The notes under the pieces were generated by a model. It was given only the letters and a program-made list of their open reading frames with translations. It ran no database searches and was not told the origin of the DNA. The position numbers and the translations under genes were made by a program. 64,000 bases of DNA from an uncultured Senegalimassilia sp. (lineage in GTDB: Bacteria > Actinomycetota > Coriobacteriia > Coriobacteriales > Eggerthellaceae), in NCBI RefSeq assembly GCF_934630535.1, contig NZ_CAKTVU010000010.1, positions 9,302-73,301 of the forward strand, read 5' to 3'. Shown here in pieces: positions 25,155-34,615 of this stretch; the stretch's first letter is position 1, and each line of letters begins with the position of its first letter.

Positions 25155-26342
25155 TCAGCCCTTCAACAGGACGGCGGCGTTTTCCCGAACAGCACGCCCG
25201 AGCGTAAGCAAACGCTGCTCCGAAAACACAAAACCATCCACCTGCCGCCCCACGCGCGCCAACGCGGCATTGTCGAACGCGAAATCATGCAAACGCTCAA
25301 GCTGCGCTCGCTGCTGCGGACCCAAAGCCGCACGAGCCTGCTGATAAGCCGTCGGGCCAAATGCACCGGGTGTGACAACAAAGCGTTCACGCAGCAGCTC
25401 CCTAGAAAGCGCTTCCGCGCCGTACTGCGGCAACAACGCTAAGTTGTTATCAAAAACGGGCGCAAAACCCAGCACACGTCCAGTGCGATTGTCGCGAAAC
25501 ACGCCATAATTGCCCATGTGGCGATCAGGGTTCATAATCACCGCGTCGAACACTAACATGGACCGGAACCGCTGCGCAGCCTCTTCGCCAAGTTCATCGA
25601 AGAATGCCAACGCGCGCTCCAGGTTCATCCCGTCTTTCGCATCGCGATCAAGCATATAGGCGAACGGCACGAACGACGTTTCCGCATCGTTCATCAAAAC
25701 ACACGTCGAACATAGGCGCCCTTGCCAAACGTCCAGGTCATACGCAACACGCGGCAATCCCATGGCAGCGGCAACCTGGCTTGCCAAGTACTCGGACACA
25801 GGTTCAAGCCCCAAGCCATCGGCGTGCGCCGCCTTATAAAGCACGCGCTGCCCGTTCGCAACGCGCCACGTCTTCGGAAACGACCCCGACGGCGACAACT
25901 CGCTGGGAATACCGGAACCCACCTGGCTTGAAGGAATGCGTCCCGTGTACGCAATGATGGAAAGTACCGTATCGAAGCTGTTGGAAAACAGGTTATACTC
26001 GGCGAAGCAAGGCCGTTCACCTGCGGGAACAATGCAATAGGAATCATTGATCGACATGCCCTTCGTCACATCGATGATTCCTTTCGTGTCGGAAGCCTGC
26101 AACCCGAACGGCGCAAGGATGCGCTCAACGTACGCGCGATTCTTCGGGATTCTGCGCGAATCCAGGAATCGCCGCAACTCGACATCGTTCGAGCAGCCCA
26201 CCAGGTTCATAGGCAGCAGACGCTCCGCCCCCGGCTCTACGCGCAAGCCGACGGCGCAAGACTCGCCAAAACAGTTCGTCTCGAACACGAACGAGGCGAT
26301 TCGCTTGTCGAACAATCGTATCTCGTAATCCTGCGACGCCAT
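25155..26342 (-). CDS. HipA-like serine/threonine kinase
   Basis: The 395-residue protein resembles HipA-type and CtkA-type kinases. The catalytic loop NPDRHMGNYG places Asp273 and the following Asn as active-site residues, and GFAPVFDNNLALL resembles the HipA metal-binding segment. The N-terminal third (residues 1-130) is unrelated to standard HipA_N and looks like a separate recognition domain. No HipB-like antitoxin gene is adjacent, so it is not a typical two-gene toxin-antitoxin pair. Start 26342 has GGAGAAAC upstream. Similar orphan kinases are common in Coriobacteriia (general knowledge). The target is unknown. Confidence 0.75.
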   Translation of the reverse strand: MASQDYEIRLFDKRIASFVFETNCFGESCAVGLRVEPGAERLLPMNLVGCSNDVELRRFLDSRRIPKNRAYVERILAPFGLQASDTKGIIDVTKGMSINDSYCIVPAGERPCFAEYNLFSNSFDTVLSIIAYTGRIPSSQVGSGIPSELSPSGSFPKTWRVANGQRVLYKAAHADGLGLEPVSEYLASQVAAAMGLPRVAYDLDVWQGRLCSTCVLMNDAETSFVPFAYMLDRDAKDGMNLERALAFFDELGEEAAQRFRSMLVFDAVIMNPDRHMGNYGVFRDNRTGRVLGFAPVFDNNLALLPQYGAEALSRELLRERFVVTPGAFGPTAYQQARAALGPQQRAQLERLHDFAFDNAALARVGRQVDGFVFSEQRLLTLGRAVRENAAVLLKG

Positions 26343-26526
26343 GTTTCTCCAAACTGCTTTCCGCTGACCTACCAGGACGAACGCACCCTTCTCGCCTAGC
26401 CCGCACGGCACACCCGACGCCCAATGCATCTCGCGCACTCGGCACACCCTTTGTGTTGGCCGCGCACCGCACCCAGCACGCCCAGCACGCCGAGCGCGCT
26501 GCGCGTTCGCCCCGCTTCGCCGGTTG

Positions 26527-28773
26527 TTACTCTTCCAAGTCGAACAGGCTCTTCATGTCCGTTTCCTTCATAGGCGAGCCGGAGGAGGGCAGGCTTGCCG
26601 CGCGGAACTTCTCCACGCTGGCGGTGCCGCCCAGGAACTCCTCGGCCGTGCCCACCATGGTCACGATGCGGCCGTTCTTCGCGGTGAACGCCTGGACGCC
26701 CTGCGTGCTGTTGGTGGTCTTGGTTTTCAGCAGCGACGTGTTGAAGTTGATCAAGCGCTGATCGCTTGACACCAGGGCCAGGTCGCGGTCCTCTTTCAGC
26801 ACAGTTGCGAACAATAGCTTGCTACCGCCGTAGATGGCGTTCTTCAGGCGCTTGCGATTGGTCTTCGTGACGTAACCCGCCAAGGCCACGCGCGCCACGC
26901 GGCCGTTCTCGAACACGAACAGCACATCGGCCTTGTAGTCCTCGGGATCGATCACCCAGGTCACGCTCTCGTCGGGGTCCATCCCCAGGTCGGTGGGCAG
27001 GTATGAGCCCAGCTGCGCCGACTTGGTGTCCTCGAACTGCGCCACCTTGCACTTGTACACCTGGCGCTGGTCGGTGAACACCAGCAGCTCGTGGGTGTTC
27101 GACGACGGGAACTCGATGAAGGGCTCGTCGCCGTCCTTGTACTTCAGCGTGGTAGCCTTGCGCAACACACGCTCGGTCATCTTCTTCAGATAGCCGTCGC
27201 GCGAGAGCATCATGGTAACGGGGTATTCCTCCACCTCGGGCTCCAGGCTGACCTCCACGATGTCGCCCGGCTCAACCAGGCCGGTTTTGCGCGGCGTGAC
27301 GTGCTTCTTGTTCACCGCGGCCAGCTCGTCGCTGATGACCTGCTTGATCTTCTGCTCGCTGGCCAGGACCTCCTTCAGCTCGGCGATATCGCCTTCCAGC
27401 TTCGCGATGTCCTTCGTGCGGTTGAGGATGTACTCCTCGTTGATGTTGCGCAGCTTCAGCTCCGCCACGAACTCAGCCTGCACCTCGTCGATGCCGAAGC
27501 CCTTCATCAGGTTCGGCACGACCTCGGCCTCCAGCTTGGTGTTGCGGATGATGGCGATGGCCTTGTCGATGTCCAGCAAAATGGCCTCAAGACCATGCAG
27601 CAGGTGCAGCCGGTCGCTTTTCTTCCCCAGGTCGAAGCTCATGCGGCGTCGCGTGGAATCCACGCGCCACGCAACCCACTCCTGCAGAATCTGGCGCACG
27701 CCCATAACGCGCGGGTACCCGTCCACCAGCACGTTGAAGTTGCAGGAGAACGAATCCTGCAGCGTGGTGGAACGGAACAGCTTCGCCATCAGCAGCTCGG
27801 GGTCCACGCCTCGCTTCAGGTCGATGGCGATGCGCAGGCCCGAAAGGTCGGTCTCGTCGCGGATGTCGGCGATCTCGCGCACCTTGCCTTCTTTCGCCAG
27901 CTTGACGATGCGCTCGATGATGATGTCGGTTTTCGTGGTGTAGGGGATCTCGTACACCTCGATGATGCGCTCGTCGGGCAGGTAGCGCCAGCGCGAGCGG
28001 ATCTGGAAGCTGCCCAGGCCCGTGTTGTAGATGCGATCCATCTCCTCGCGGCGGTAGATGATCTCGCCGCCGGTGGAGAAGTCGGGCGCAGGCATGTATT
28101 TCTGCAGGTCGCAGTCCGGGTCCTCAAGGAAGTGCATGGTGGCTTCGCACACTTCGTTCAGGTTGAAGCCGCAGATGTCGGAGGCCATGGCAACGCCGAT
28201 GCCCTTGTTCGCCGACACCAAGATATTGGGGAACGTGGTGGGCAGCAGGCGCGGCTCCTTCATGGCGCCGTCGTAGCTGTCCATAAAGTCGACCGGGTCC
28301 TTGTCGATGTCCTTGAAGATCTCGGCGCAGATAGGGGAAAGCTTCGCCTCGGTGTAACGCGAGGCGGCGTAGCTCAGGTCGCCGGAGTAATACTTGCCGA
28401 AGTTGCCCTTGGATTCCACGAAGGGCGTGAGCAGGGCCTCGTTGCCCGTGGCAAGGCGCACCATGGTCTCGTAGATGGCCGAATCGCCGTGGGGGTTGAG
28501 CTTCATGGTCTGGCCGACGATGTTGGCGCTCTTTTGGCGCGCGCCGTTGAGCAGGCCCATCTTGTACATGGTGTACAGAAGCTTGCGGTGCGACGGCTTG
28601 AACCCGTCGATCTCCGGGAACGCGCGGGACACGTTGGTGCTCATGGCGTAGGGCATGTAGTTCACTTCGAGGGTTTGCGTGATGGGCTGCTCCAAAACCT
28701 CGGAGTGCAGGCCGATCACGTTGGGGTTGTCCACATGCTTTTTCTTCGGTTGTGCTTTGGTCTTTCTTGCCAC
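26527..28773 (-). CDS. parC: Type IIA topoisomerase subunit A (ParC-like)
   Basis: The 748-residue protein is a GyrA/ParC-type DNA cleavage subunit. The catalytic tyrosine is Tyr140 in AASRYTEAKL. The quinolone region reads HGDSAIYET (Ser98, Glu102), and the acidic residue at the second position is ParC-like. The opening RAFPEIDGFKPSHRKLLYTMYKMGLLNGARQ-type block is divergent from classical GyrA. The C-terminal half shows only weak beta-pinwheel repeats. It follows the B subunit by 83 bp, with a GC-rich hairpin (28795-28822) in the gap. Whether it acts as topoisomerase IV or a second gyrase needs genome context. Confidence 0.85.
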   Translation of the reverse strand: MARKTKAQPKKKHVDNPNVIGLHSEVLEQPITQTLEVNYMPYAMSTNVSRAFPEIDGFKPSHRKLLYTMYKMGLLNGARQKSANIVGQTMKLNPHGDSAIYETMVRLATGNEALLTPFVESKGNFGKYYSGDLSYAASRYTEAKLSPICAEIFKDIDKDPVDFMDSYDGAMKEPRLLPTTFPNILVSANKGIGVAMASDICGFNLNEVCEATMHFLEDPDCDLQKYMPAPDFSTGGEIIYRREEMDRIYNTGLGSFQIRSRWRYLPDERIIEVYEIPYTTKTDIIIERIVKLAKEGKVREIADIRDETDLSGLRIAIDLKRGVDPELLMAKLFRSTTLQDSFSCNFNVLVDGYPRVMGVRQILQEWVAWRVDSTRRRMSFDLGKKSDRLHLLHGLEAILLDIDKAIAIIRNTKLEAEVVPNLMKGFGIDEVQAEFVAELKLRNINEEYILNRTKDIAKLEGDIAELKEVLASEQKIKQVISDELAAVNKKHVTPRKTGLVEPGDIVEVSLEPEVEEYPVTMMLSRDGYLKKMTERVLRKATTLKYKDGDEPFIEFPSSNTHELLVFTDQRQVYKCKVAQFEDTKSAQLGSYLPTDLGMDPDESVTWVIDPEDYKADVLFVFENGRVARVALAGYVTKTNRKRLKNAIYGGSKLLFATVLKEDRDLALVSSDQRLINFNTSLLKTKTTNSTQGVQAFTAKNGRIVTMVGTAEEFLGGTASVEKFRAASLPSSGSPMKETDMKSLFDLEE

Positions 28774-28856
28774 GGTCTCCCCTTGATGCGAATGGGCGGG
28801 CGCCGTCTTGCGCGCGCCCGCCGGTTTAGATCTTCAACAGCCTTGCGAAAGGTGCC

Positions 28857-30854
28857 TTATTGCAGGTCAAGCTGGTCGAGGTATTCCCTACCGTGCTCGG
28901 CGATGTGGCGCTTGCGGCCCTCGTCGTCGTTGCCCAGCAGCAGGTTGAACATGATTTCCATACGCTCGACATCCTCGGGCTCCACCTTGATCAGGCGGCG
29001 CGTCTCGGGGTTCATGGTGGTGAGCCACATCATGTCGGGATCGTTCTCACCAAGACCCTTGGAGCGGTTGATGGAGCACTTTTGCCCGTCGATTTCCTTC
29101 AGGATGTTGTTCTTCTCAAGATCGGTGTAGGCGAAGTAGGTCTTCTCCTTGCAGTTGATCTCGTACAACGGCGATTCGGCGATGTAGACGAATCCCTCGC
29201 GGATGAGCGTGGGCACCAGGCGATAGAGCATGGCCAGGATTAGCGTGCGGATATGGTAGCCGTCGACGTCGGCGTCGGTGCAGATGATGACCTTGCTCCA
29301 GTTCAGGTTGTCCAGATCGAAGGTGCCCAGGTTCTTCATGCGGCGGTCGTTGACCTCCACGCCGCAGCCGAGCACGCGCAACAGGTCCATGATGATCTCG
29401 GACTTGAAGATGCGCGGGTAGTCCTCCTTCAGGCAGTTGAGGATCTTACCTCGCACCGGCATGACGCCCTGGAATTCGGCATCGCGCGAGGTGCGAATAG
29501 CGCCTGCTGCCGAGTCGCCCTCTACGATGTAGACCTCGCGGCGGCCCTTGTCCTTGGAGCGGCAGTCGATGAACTTCTGCACGCGGTTGGCCATGTCGGT
29601 CTTCTGCTGCAGGTTGGTCTTGATGCTCTGGCGCGTCTTCTCCGCGTTCTCACGCGAGCGCTTGTTGATGAGCACCTGCTCCATGATCTTGTCGGCGGAC
29701 TCTTTGTTCTCGATCAGGTACGTACCCAGGCGCTCCTTGAAGAACGCCGTCATAGCCTGCTGGATGAAGCGGTTATTGATGGCCTTCTTCGTCTGGTTTT
29801 CGTAGGACGTCTGCGTGGAGAAGCAGTTGGTCACGAGCACCAGGCAGTCCTGCACGTCCTGCCACTTGATGGCGCTCTCGTTCTTGTTGTATTTGCCCTG
29901 TTGCTTGATGTAGGCATCGATTGCGCTGGTCAGGGCGCTGCGTGCGGCCTTCTCCGGCGAACCGCCGTTTTCCAGCCACGACGAGTTGTGGTAGTACTCC
30001 TGCATCTGGAACGTGCGCGAGAAGCACAGGCACGCGGTGATCTTCACGTTGTAATCGGGCAGGTCGTCGCGGTCGCGGCCACGGCGATCGGCCTGGATGA
30101 AGAAGGGCTCGGTCAGGTAGTCGTGGCCCACCTTCTCCATCACGTAGTCCTCGATGCCCTTGGGGTAGCAGAACTCCTCTTCAGAGAAGACGCCTTCCTC
30201 CCCCTCGATGCGCAGACGGAACGTGACGTTGGCGTTGACCACCGCCTGGCGGCGCATGGTTTCGCGATACCAGTCGTCGGGGATGTCGATGGCGGTGAAG
30301 ACCTCCAGGTCAGGGCGCCATTTGATGGTGGTGCCGGTGCGCGCCTCGTCGGTGGGCTCGACCTGCAGCGCCTTCTTCTTGGCGCCGACGACCTTGCCCT
30401 TCTTGAAGTGCAGCTGGTACTTGTTGCCGTCGCGCCAAACGGTGACGTCCATGTATTCGGAAGCGTACTGCGTAGCGCACGAGCCCAAGCCGTTGGTGCC
30501 CAGCGAGAAGTCGTAGTCGCCGCCCTGGTTGTTGTCGTATTTGCCGCCCGCGTACAGCTCGCAGAACACCAGCTCCCAGTTGAAGCGCTTCTCGGTGGGG
30601 TTCCAATCCAGCGGGCAGCCGCGGCCGTTGTCCTCCACCTGGATGGAGCCGTCGGCGAAGGCAGTGAGGGTGATCAGGTTGCCGTAGCCCTGGCGCGCCT
30701 CGTCGACCGAGTTCGACAAGATCTCGAACGCGGCATGAGCGCAGCCATCTAGGCCGTCGGAGCCGAAAATGACCGCCGGACGAAGACGTACGCGCTCCTC
30801 GTCCTTCAACTGGCGGATGCTGTCGTTACCGTAATTGACCGTGCTTTTTGCCAT
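28857..30854 (-). CDS. parE: Type IIA topoisomerase subunit B (ParE/GyrB-like)
   Basis: The 665-residue ATPase subunit has a GHKL domain (VRLRPAVIFGSDGLDG, SNSVDEARQGYG, DNGRGCPLD, GTNGLGSC), a transducer domain and a TOPRIM domain with EGDSAAGAIRTSRD and DADVDGYHIRTL. It pairs with the A subunit 83 bp downstream. Some motifs are altered from standard GyrB: EGDSAAG in place of EGDSAGG, and FQGVMPVRGKILN in place of the usual FQAILPLRGKILN. Both subunits therefore belong to a divergent clade. The start ATG at 30854 has GAAAG upstream. An inverted repeat lies at 30879-30914. Confidence 0.85.
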   Translation of the reverse strand: MAKSTVNYGNDSIRQLKDEERVRLRPAVIFGSDGLDGCAHAAFEILSNSVDEARQGYGNLITLTAFADGSIQVEDNGRGCPLDWNPTEKRFNWELVFCELYAGGKYDNNQGGDYDFSLGTNGLGSCATQYASEYMDVTVWRDGNKYQLHFKKGKVVGAKKKALQVEPTDEARTGTTIKWRPDLEVFTAIDIPDDWYRETMRRQAVVNANVTFRLRIEGEEGVFSEEEFCYPKGIEDYVMEKVGHDYLTEPFFIQADRRGRDRDDLPDYNVKITACLCFSRTFQMQEYYHNSSWLENGGSPEKAARSALTSAIDAYIKQQGKYNKNESAIKWQDVQDCLVLVTNCFSTQTSYENQTKKAINNRFIQQAMTAFFKERLGTYLIENKESADKIMEQVLINKRSRENAEKTRQSIKTNLQQKTDMANRVQKFIDCRSKDKGRREVYIVEGDSAAGAIRTSRDAEFQGVMPVRGKILNCLKEDYPRIFKSEIIMDLLRVLGCGVEVNDRRMKNLGTFDLDNLNWSKVIICTDADVDGYHIRTLILAMLYRLVPTLIREGFVYIAESPLYEINCKEKTYFAYTDLEKNNILKEIDGQKCSINRSKGLGENDPDMMWLTTMNPETRRLIKVEPEDVERMEIMFNLLLGNDDEGRKRHIAEHGREYLDQLDLQ

Positions 30855-30878
30855 ACCGTTCTTTCGCTTCTCGTATTC

Positions 30879-30914
30879 CCCTTGTGGTGTGTCTACCGCA
30901 AGTTACCACAAGGG
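30879..30914. promoter_or_regulatory. Inverted repeat upstream of the topoisomerase operon
   Basis: Perfect 10 bp arms (CCCTTGTGGT at 30879-30888, ACCACAAGGG at 30905-30914) flank a 16-base centre, 24 bp before the subunit B start. It could be an operator or a leader hairpin sensitive to supercoiling. I could not place a clear promoter. Confidence 0.55.
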
Positions 30915-31005
30915 TTGCCCGCCCCACAGCAACATCACGGCAAAAACATCGTACACCTGTTCGCTGATTTAAACAAGCGACTGTGCAGCAAACGCGAAAA
31001 GCGCC

Positions 31006-32538
31006 TTACAGCCCCGCCTTCGCCAGTTCGTCGAGAAGGGCGACCTTGCGCGGATATCTCGCGCGCAGCTCGTCGGCGACCTCTTGGGCCGCATCCTTGC
31101 CGCCGGGAAGCTCGAGCAGCCGCACAAGCTCCTTCGTCTTGCGGCGGTAGCCCTTGCGGTCATGCGCTTCCTCGAAATCCCTCAGAACACGACGCTTGTG
31201 CCACGCAAGAACAAACGGCGCATCTATCTGCAGCAACGCATCTTGATAACGCTCAACGTCGAAACGTTCCTCGGCTTTCGCAATCTGATAGATGCGCTCC
31301 GGCATGCCCTCCGCCAGCAGGCAATCGCATAACGTATAGCGATTCGCCATTCCCGCAAACAGCTCCTCGCGGGCCTGCGACCACGATTCCGCCGAGACCG
31401 TAGCTTTATAGCGCGCCAGCAGCTCAGCCGCCGACGGCCCGCGAAACGGGAGCTGTTCGGCTTGCAGCATGGCGCGCAGCAGTTCGCGCAGTTCAGCGTC
31501 CATACCGCATTCGGCATACGCATCGAGCAGGCACAGGCGAACCAGATTCATGCCGCCTGGACCCAGCCGGCCATCGTTCGTCCCAGCCTCCAAATCCGCA
31601 ACGGCCACGCACGGCTCACCGGCTCGCGAGCATGCGTCCGCAAAAGCCACGAGCACGCTCGAGTCGTCGAAGAACGGGTGCGCGAACTCACGCAGCGCGG
31701 CAACGCCCTCCCCCAACGACTCCATGGCCTCCATGCGCGCAAGCGCCCAGCGAGCCGCCTCGTAATCGGACGTCGTCTTCGTTTCCGGATTCTTTTGCGC
31801 CAAGCCGGGCCACCGCCTCCGCAACTCCTCGCGCTCGTGCTGCGCACGAAGACGCAGACAGGCAATCCGTTCGTCGGCTAGTCCAACGATTTCCGCCGCG
31901 AACTGCGAGTTACCGGCGAAAAGCCGCGCGGGGATGAAGCGCAACTCGGGAGCGATCAGGTCGTCGAAGTCGCCTTCGCGCTGAGCTCCTTCTATTTTGT
32001 CCGCCAATTTGCAAACGTCGCGGATCCGCGCCGGCACGCAATCCGCCGGCGTAGCGGAAAACGCCTGCTCATAGTATGCGTTCAGCATGTCCATCGTTCC
32101 GGTGACGAACCCGTTCGAATCATCGATATGAACGCCCCGGAAATGCATGATCGCCACATCCAACAGGGCGAACAGCGCATCGGCGTCGCCGCGCTGCGCC
32201 GACGGCTCGAGATACGACTCGAGCACGTCCTGATAATCGACCTCAAAACCCCAGGAATCGCGATAGTCGATAAAGCCACCGCGGGCATACTCCTTGCGAA
32301 CCGCCGCTAACTCGGAGCGAAGGATTTTCTTCCGCACGGCAAAATCCTGCTTGCCGAAGCGAGCGGCGAAACGCATCGCCATACGCTCATCGCGTTGCAT
32401 CTCGTCAAGGAGAAACGCGCGAACATCAGCATCAGAAGCCCCGGCGAGCGCATCCGCAACCGCAGGCGGTATACGTGGCTCGGTCACCCCACCGCACAAG
32501 CCGGAAGAAGCCGATTCAAACCCAACGCTTTGCGCCAT
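31006..32538 (-). CDS. Uncharacterised helical protein, SWIM-associated-like C-terminus
   Basis: I do not recognise this 510-residue protein with confidence. It is soluble, almost wholly alpha-helical and rich in Ala, Glu and Arg, with TPR-like stretches. Its end (YQDALLQIDAPFVLAWHKRRV, then ARYPRKVALLDELAKAG) recalls the C-terminal region of SWIM zinc-finger proteins, but no zinc-finger cysteines are visible. The ATG at 32538 has AAAGGA 6 bases upstream. It is transcribed leftward, away from a palindrome-rich repeat (32811-32914) that duplicates the promoter region of the neighbouring AlbA regulator, so it may share that control. Confidence 0.65.
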   Translation of the reverse strand: MAQSVGFESASSGLCGGVTEPRIPPAVADALAGASDADVRAFLLDEMQRDERMAMRFAARFGKQDFAVRKKILRSELAAVRKEYARGGFIDYRDSWGFEVDYQDVLESYLEPSAQRGDADALFALLDVAIMHFRGVHIDDSNGFVTGTMDMLNAYYEQAFSATPADCVPARIRDVCKLADKIEGAQREGDFDDLIAPELRFIPARLFAGNSQFAAEIVGLADERIACLRLRAQHEREELRRRWPGLAQKNPETKTTSDYEAARWALARMEAMESLGEGVAALREFAHPFFDDSSVLVAFADACSRAGEPCVAVADLEAGTNDGRLGPGGMNLVRLCLLDAYAECGMDAELRELLRAMLQAEQLPFRGPSAAELLARYKATVSAESWSQAREELFAGMANRYTLCDCLLAEGMPERIYQIAKAEERFDVERYQDALLQIDAPFVLAWHKRRVLRDFEEAHDRKGYRRKTKELVRLLELPGGKDAAQEVADELRARYPRKVALLDELAKAGL

Positions 32539-32630
32539 AGCAAGTCCTTTCGCACCGAAACCACAGCACGCCCCAAAGCCGCAAGCCACTCGAGAAGAAC
32601 ATGCCGCCAGTATACCCGCACATCAACGAA

Positions 32631-32663
32631 TGACACTTCGGAGACGTAGCATTAAGTGTCCGG
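32631..32663. repeat. REP-like 33 bp hairpin element, copy 2
   Basis: Same length and arms as the copy at 16890-16922 (GACACTT at 32632-32638, AAGTGTC at 32654-32660) with three substitutions. A partial related element, CGTCCCCGAAGCGTCAG, lies at 32708-32724. Confidence 0.8.
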
Positions 32664-32810
32664 AACCAATGGCGCACGCCGGACGCGAGCCCGGACGAAT
32701 AACCCCGCGTCCCCGAAGCGTCAGAATTCGGCCGATTGCGAACGAAACGACGATGAAGCGATAACGGAAACCGACAGCAACCGGAGAGACGGCAACCCCG
32801 CGTTCACCGG

Positions 32811-32914
32811 TATCTCGAGATACCTCAGAGTTAACTCAGGAATTCTGAGTTAACTCACAATTCCTGAGTTAGTTAAGACATATTTTCTGAGTTATACCTA
32901 TTTCCGCAGGTCAT
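32811..32914. repeat. About 104 bp direct repeat, left copy (3' of the AlbA regulator)
   Basis: It runs from TATCTCGA to CCGCAGGTCAT and aligns along its whole length with 34616-34719 (estimated over 80% identical by eye). It contains CTGAGTTA at 32845, 32864 and 32887, spaced 19 and 23 bp as in the right copy. It also holds a long palindrome, with GAGTTAACTCAG and CTGAGTTAACTC around a 5-base centre. Confidence 0.85.
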
Positions 32915-32936
32915 CTGCCAACTATGCATATCAGGA

Positions 32937-34583
32937 TTATCCCATTATATAAAATGCATCTGGACCGTTCTTTTCCTTTTTCAGCACACCTTGTCGTATC
33001 AACTTGCTGATTTCGTAATACGCCTTTTGCTTCTCGACATGAAGCAAATCGCTCACATCAGCCGTCGTCACTCTTCCCTGGCTCTCAACAAGCTTCATAA
33101 TGAGTTCCGAGTACCTTAGCTTGTCAATTTCGGCTTGCCGGACGTACTCTTTCGCTTTCCCCGCTTTTCTGTACACGTGCGAACTCAGCATATATACACG
33201 ATTCCGACCCGTTCCAGACGTCTCCAGCAATCCCGCCTCCACTAGCATCTCGACCGTTTGTCGCAGTCGAGCCTGACGCATGTCTATCTGAGATTGCATC
33301 TCGCCAAGGGTTAAACGTCTAGCATTTCGAACAGCATCGAGAACGAGTAGCGATTCAAGGGACAATGACAACCCGGTTTTTTTCGCCTCCGACGCCAGCA
33401 AGCTGATAAAAACCTGATCGGGCTTGCTCCTAGCAAGATACAGCGAAACACGCGTCGTGTTCGAATCGGAGTAATCCGGAGCCGGGCGGCCGTATTGCAG
33501 CGAACCTTCAAAAATCCTGTCAATACCTCTTCCCGTGCGCTCCGCCAAACCCACGCGCTTCAACGCGTCCATTAGACATTGGTTTCTACCCCGGGGATCG
33601 GCGGTCAGCAGATTATCCACCGATATCCCTTCGATAAAACCTCCAGGATTGGTTATCGTAAGCCCAGAATCATCAATCAGGATTCTTACTTCTCCCAAGA
33701 CTGAATAATCCCTATGCCCAAACGCGTTTACTATTGCCTCGCGTATCGCACGCTTATCGAATAGCGGAACCGGCGCGCTATATACGCCTATAGCTATTTC
33801 GGTTACAGGGTTCCAAGGCTCAATATTGTCGAACAGCCGCTCTATGATGCTGAGAAGGGGGGCGTTTGATGCTATATTCACCTTCACGTCCGTTCCTTGT
33901 AACACCTGAAAACTGGCACCATGAGTGGGTACAAACCTTTTCAGAGAGTCAGTTTTTCCTAGAAGAAGCATGCCCGTTAACGTAGGGACGCTTTCGCCGC
34001 TCACGTTTGCCGTTAGGGACAGCGCTCGCTCGAGCTCTTCATCAGGCAGTTCTAAGAGCGTTTTATCCCCTCCGCTATACTTTTCTATAATCGCACGAAG
34101 TCTCTCGCGCTCTAAGACATCAAAATCCTCCCTTGTTGCATCGGGAATAGGTTGAGCCGAAAAGTCCAGTCGACCCAAATCGGTCAACCTCGATGTGATT
34201 TCATAGGGGAACATGGGCACGGTCTCAGGTTCGCCATTTGGCTTCAGCCGGCGGCGCAGCACTTTTCCAGACGACGTGGCAACGACGCTTTTCGATTGCG
34301 CAACCTCCAACCTTAGCACCGGCATTTCGTAATCAAGAAGCACTGCCCTAACCGAAAGCGGCGGCACCGTTCTCCCCGCAATCAATGCCGCAATACGAAT
34401 AACATCCCGATGCGCGGGCTGAACTCCGGTTATTTCCCCATTATCCTCCACGCCAATATACAACTCGCCACCATCGGTATTGGCAAGGGCAACGATTTCT
34501 TCCACGATAACCGATTCGCTAATCGTTTTGCGATCGCTCTTAAATTCAACCGTTAGCGATTCTGACATCGAGATATTCGACAT
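32937..34583 (-). CDS. AlbA_2 (Schlafen-type) / HATPase / winged-helix transcriptional regulator
   Basis: The 548-residue protein matches COG2865-type regulators. An N-terminal AlbA_2/Schlafen domain (about 1-120, with ESLTVEFKSDRK and LANTDGGELYIGVEDNGEI) is followed by a HATPase_c_4-like region (about 280-370, REAIVNAFGHRDYS, TNPGGFIEG, GLAERTGRGIDRIF). Two winged-helix segments follow at the C-terminus (LTLGEMQSQIDMRQARLRQT and GRVTTADVSDLLHVEKQKA). The ATG at 34583 has AAGGAG 6 bases upstream. The gene is clearly more AT-rich than its neighbours and is bracketed by 104 bp direct repeats of operator-like palindromes. Together these suggest a transferred, self-regulating module. Confidence 0.87.
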   Translation of the reverse strand: MSNISMSESLTVEFKSDRKTISESVIVEEIVALANTDGGELYIGVEDNGEITGVQPAHRDVIRIAALIAGRTVPPLSVRAVLLDYEMPVLRLEVAQSKSVVATSSGKVLRRRLKPNGEPETVPMFPYEITSRLTDLGRLDFSAQPIPDATREDFDVLERERLRAIIEKYSGGDKTLLELPDEELERALSLTANVSGESVPTLTGMLLLGKTDSLKRFVPTHGASFQVLQGTDVKVNIASNAPLLSIIERLFDNIEPWNPVTEIAIGVYSAPVPLFDKRAIREAIVNAFGHRDYSVLGEVRILIDDSGLTITNPGGFIEGISVDNLLTADPRGRNQCLMDALKRVGLAERTGRGIDRIFEGSLQYGRPAPDYSDSNTTRVSLYLARSKPDQVFISLLASEAKKTGLSLSLESLLVLDAVRNARRLTLGEMQSQIDMRQARLRQTVEMLVEAGLLETSGTGRNRVYMLSSHVYRKAGKAKEYVRQAEIDKLRYSELIMKLVESQGRVTTADVSDLLHVEKQKAYYEISKLIRQGVLKKEKNGPDAFYIMG

Positions 34584-34615
34584 GGCAATCTCCTTGCTTC
34601 CCAATGCCTAAATCA

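Larger units (their letters stand above)
32539..32936. other. Intergenic region with REP copies and a duplicated operator segment
   Basis: This 398 bp gap has no gene. It carries a full REP-like element (32631-32663), a partial one of the longer type (32708-32724, minus strand), and the left copy of the 104 bp direct repeat (32811-32914). Confidence 0.7.

Noticed and set aside
25155..26342. HipBA toxin-antitoxin pair
   Set aside because: No small HTH antitoxin gene lies on either side of the kinase gene.
28795..28822. Terminator between the topoisomerase subunit genes
   Set aside because: The GGCGGGCGC/GCGCCCGCC hairpin has no T tract, and the two genes are expected to be co-expressed.
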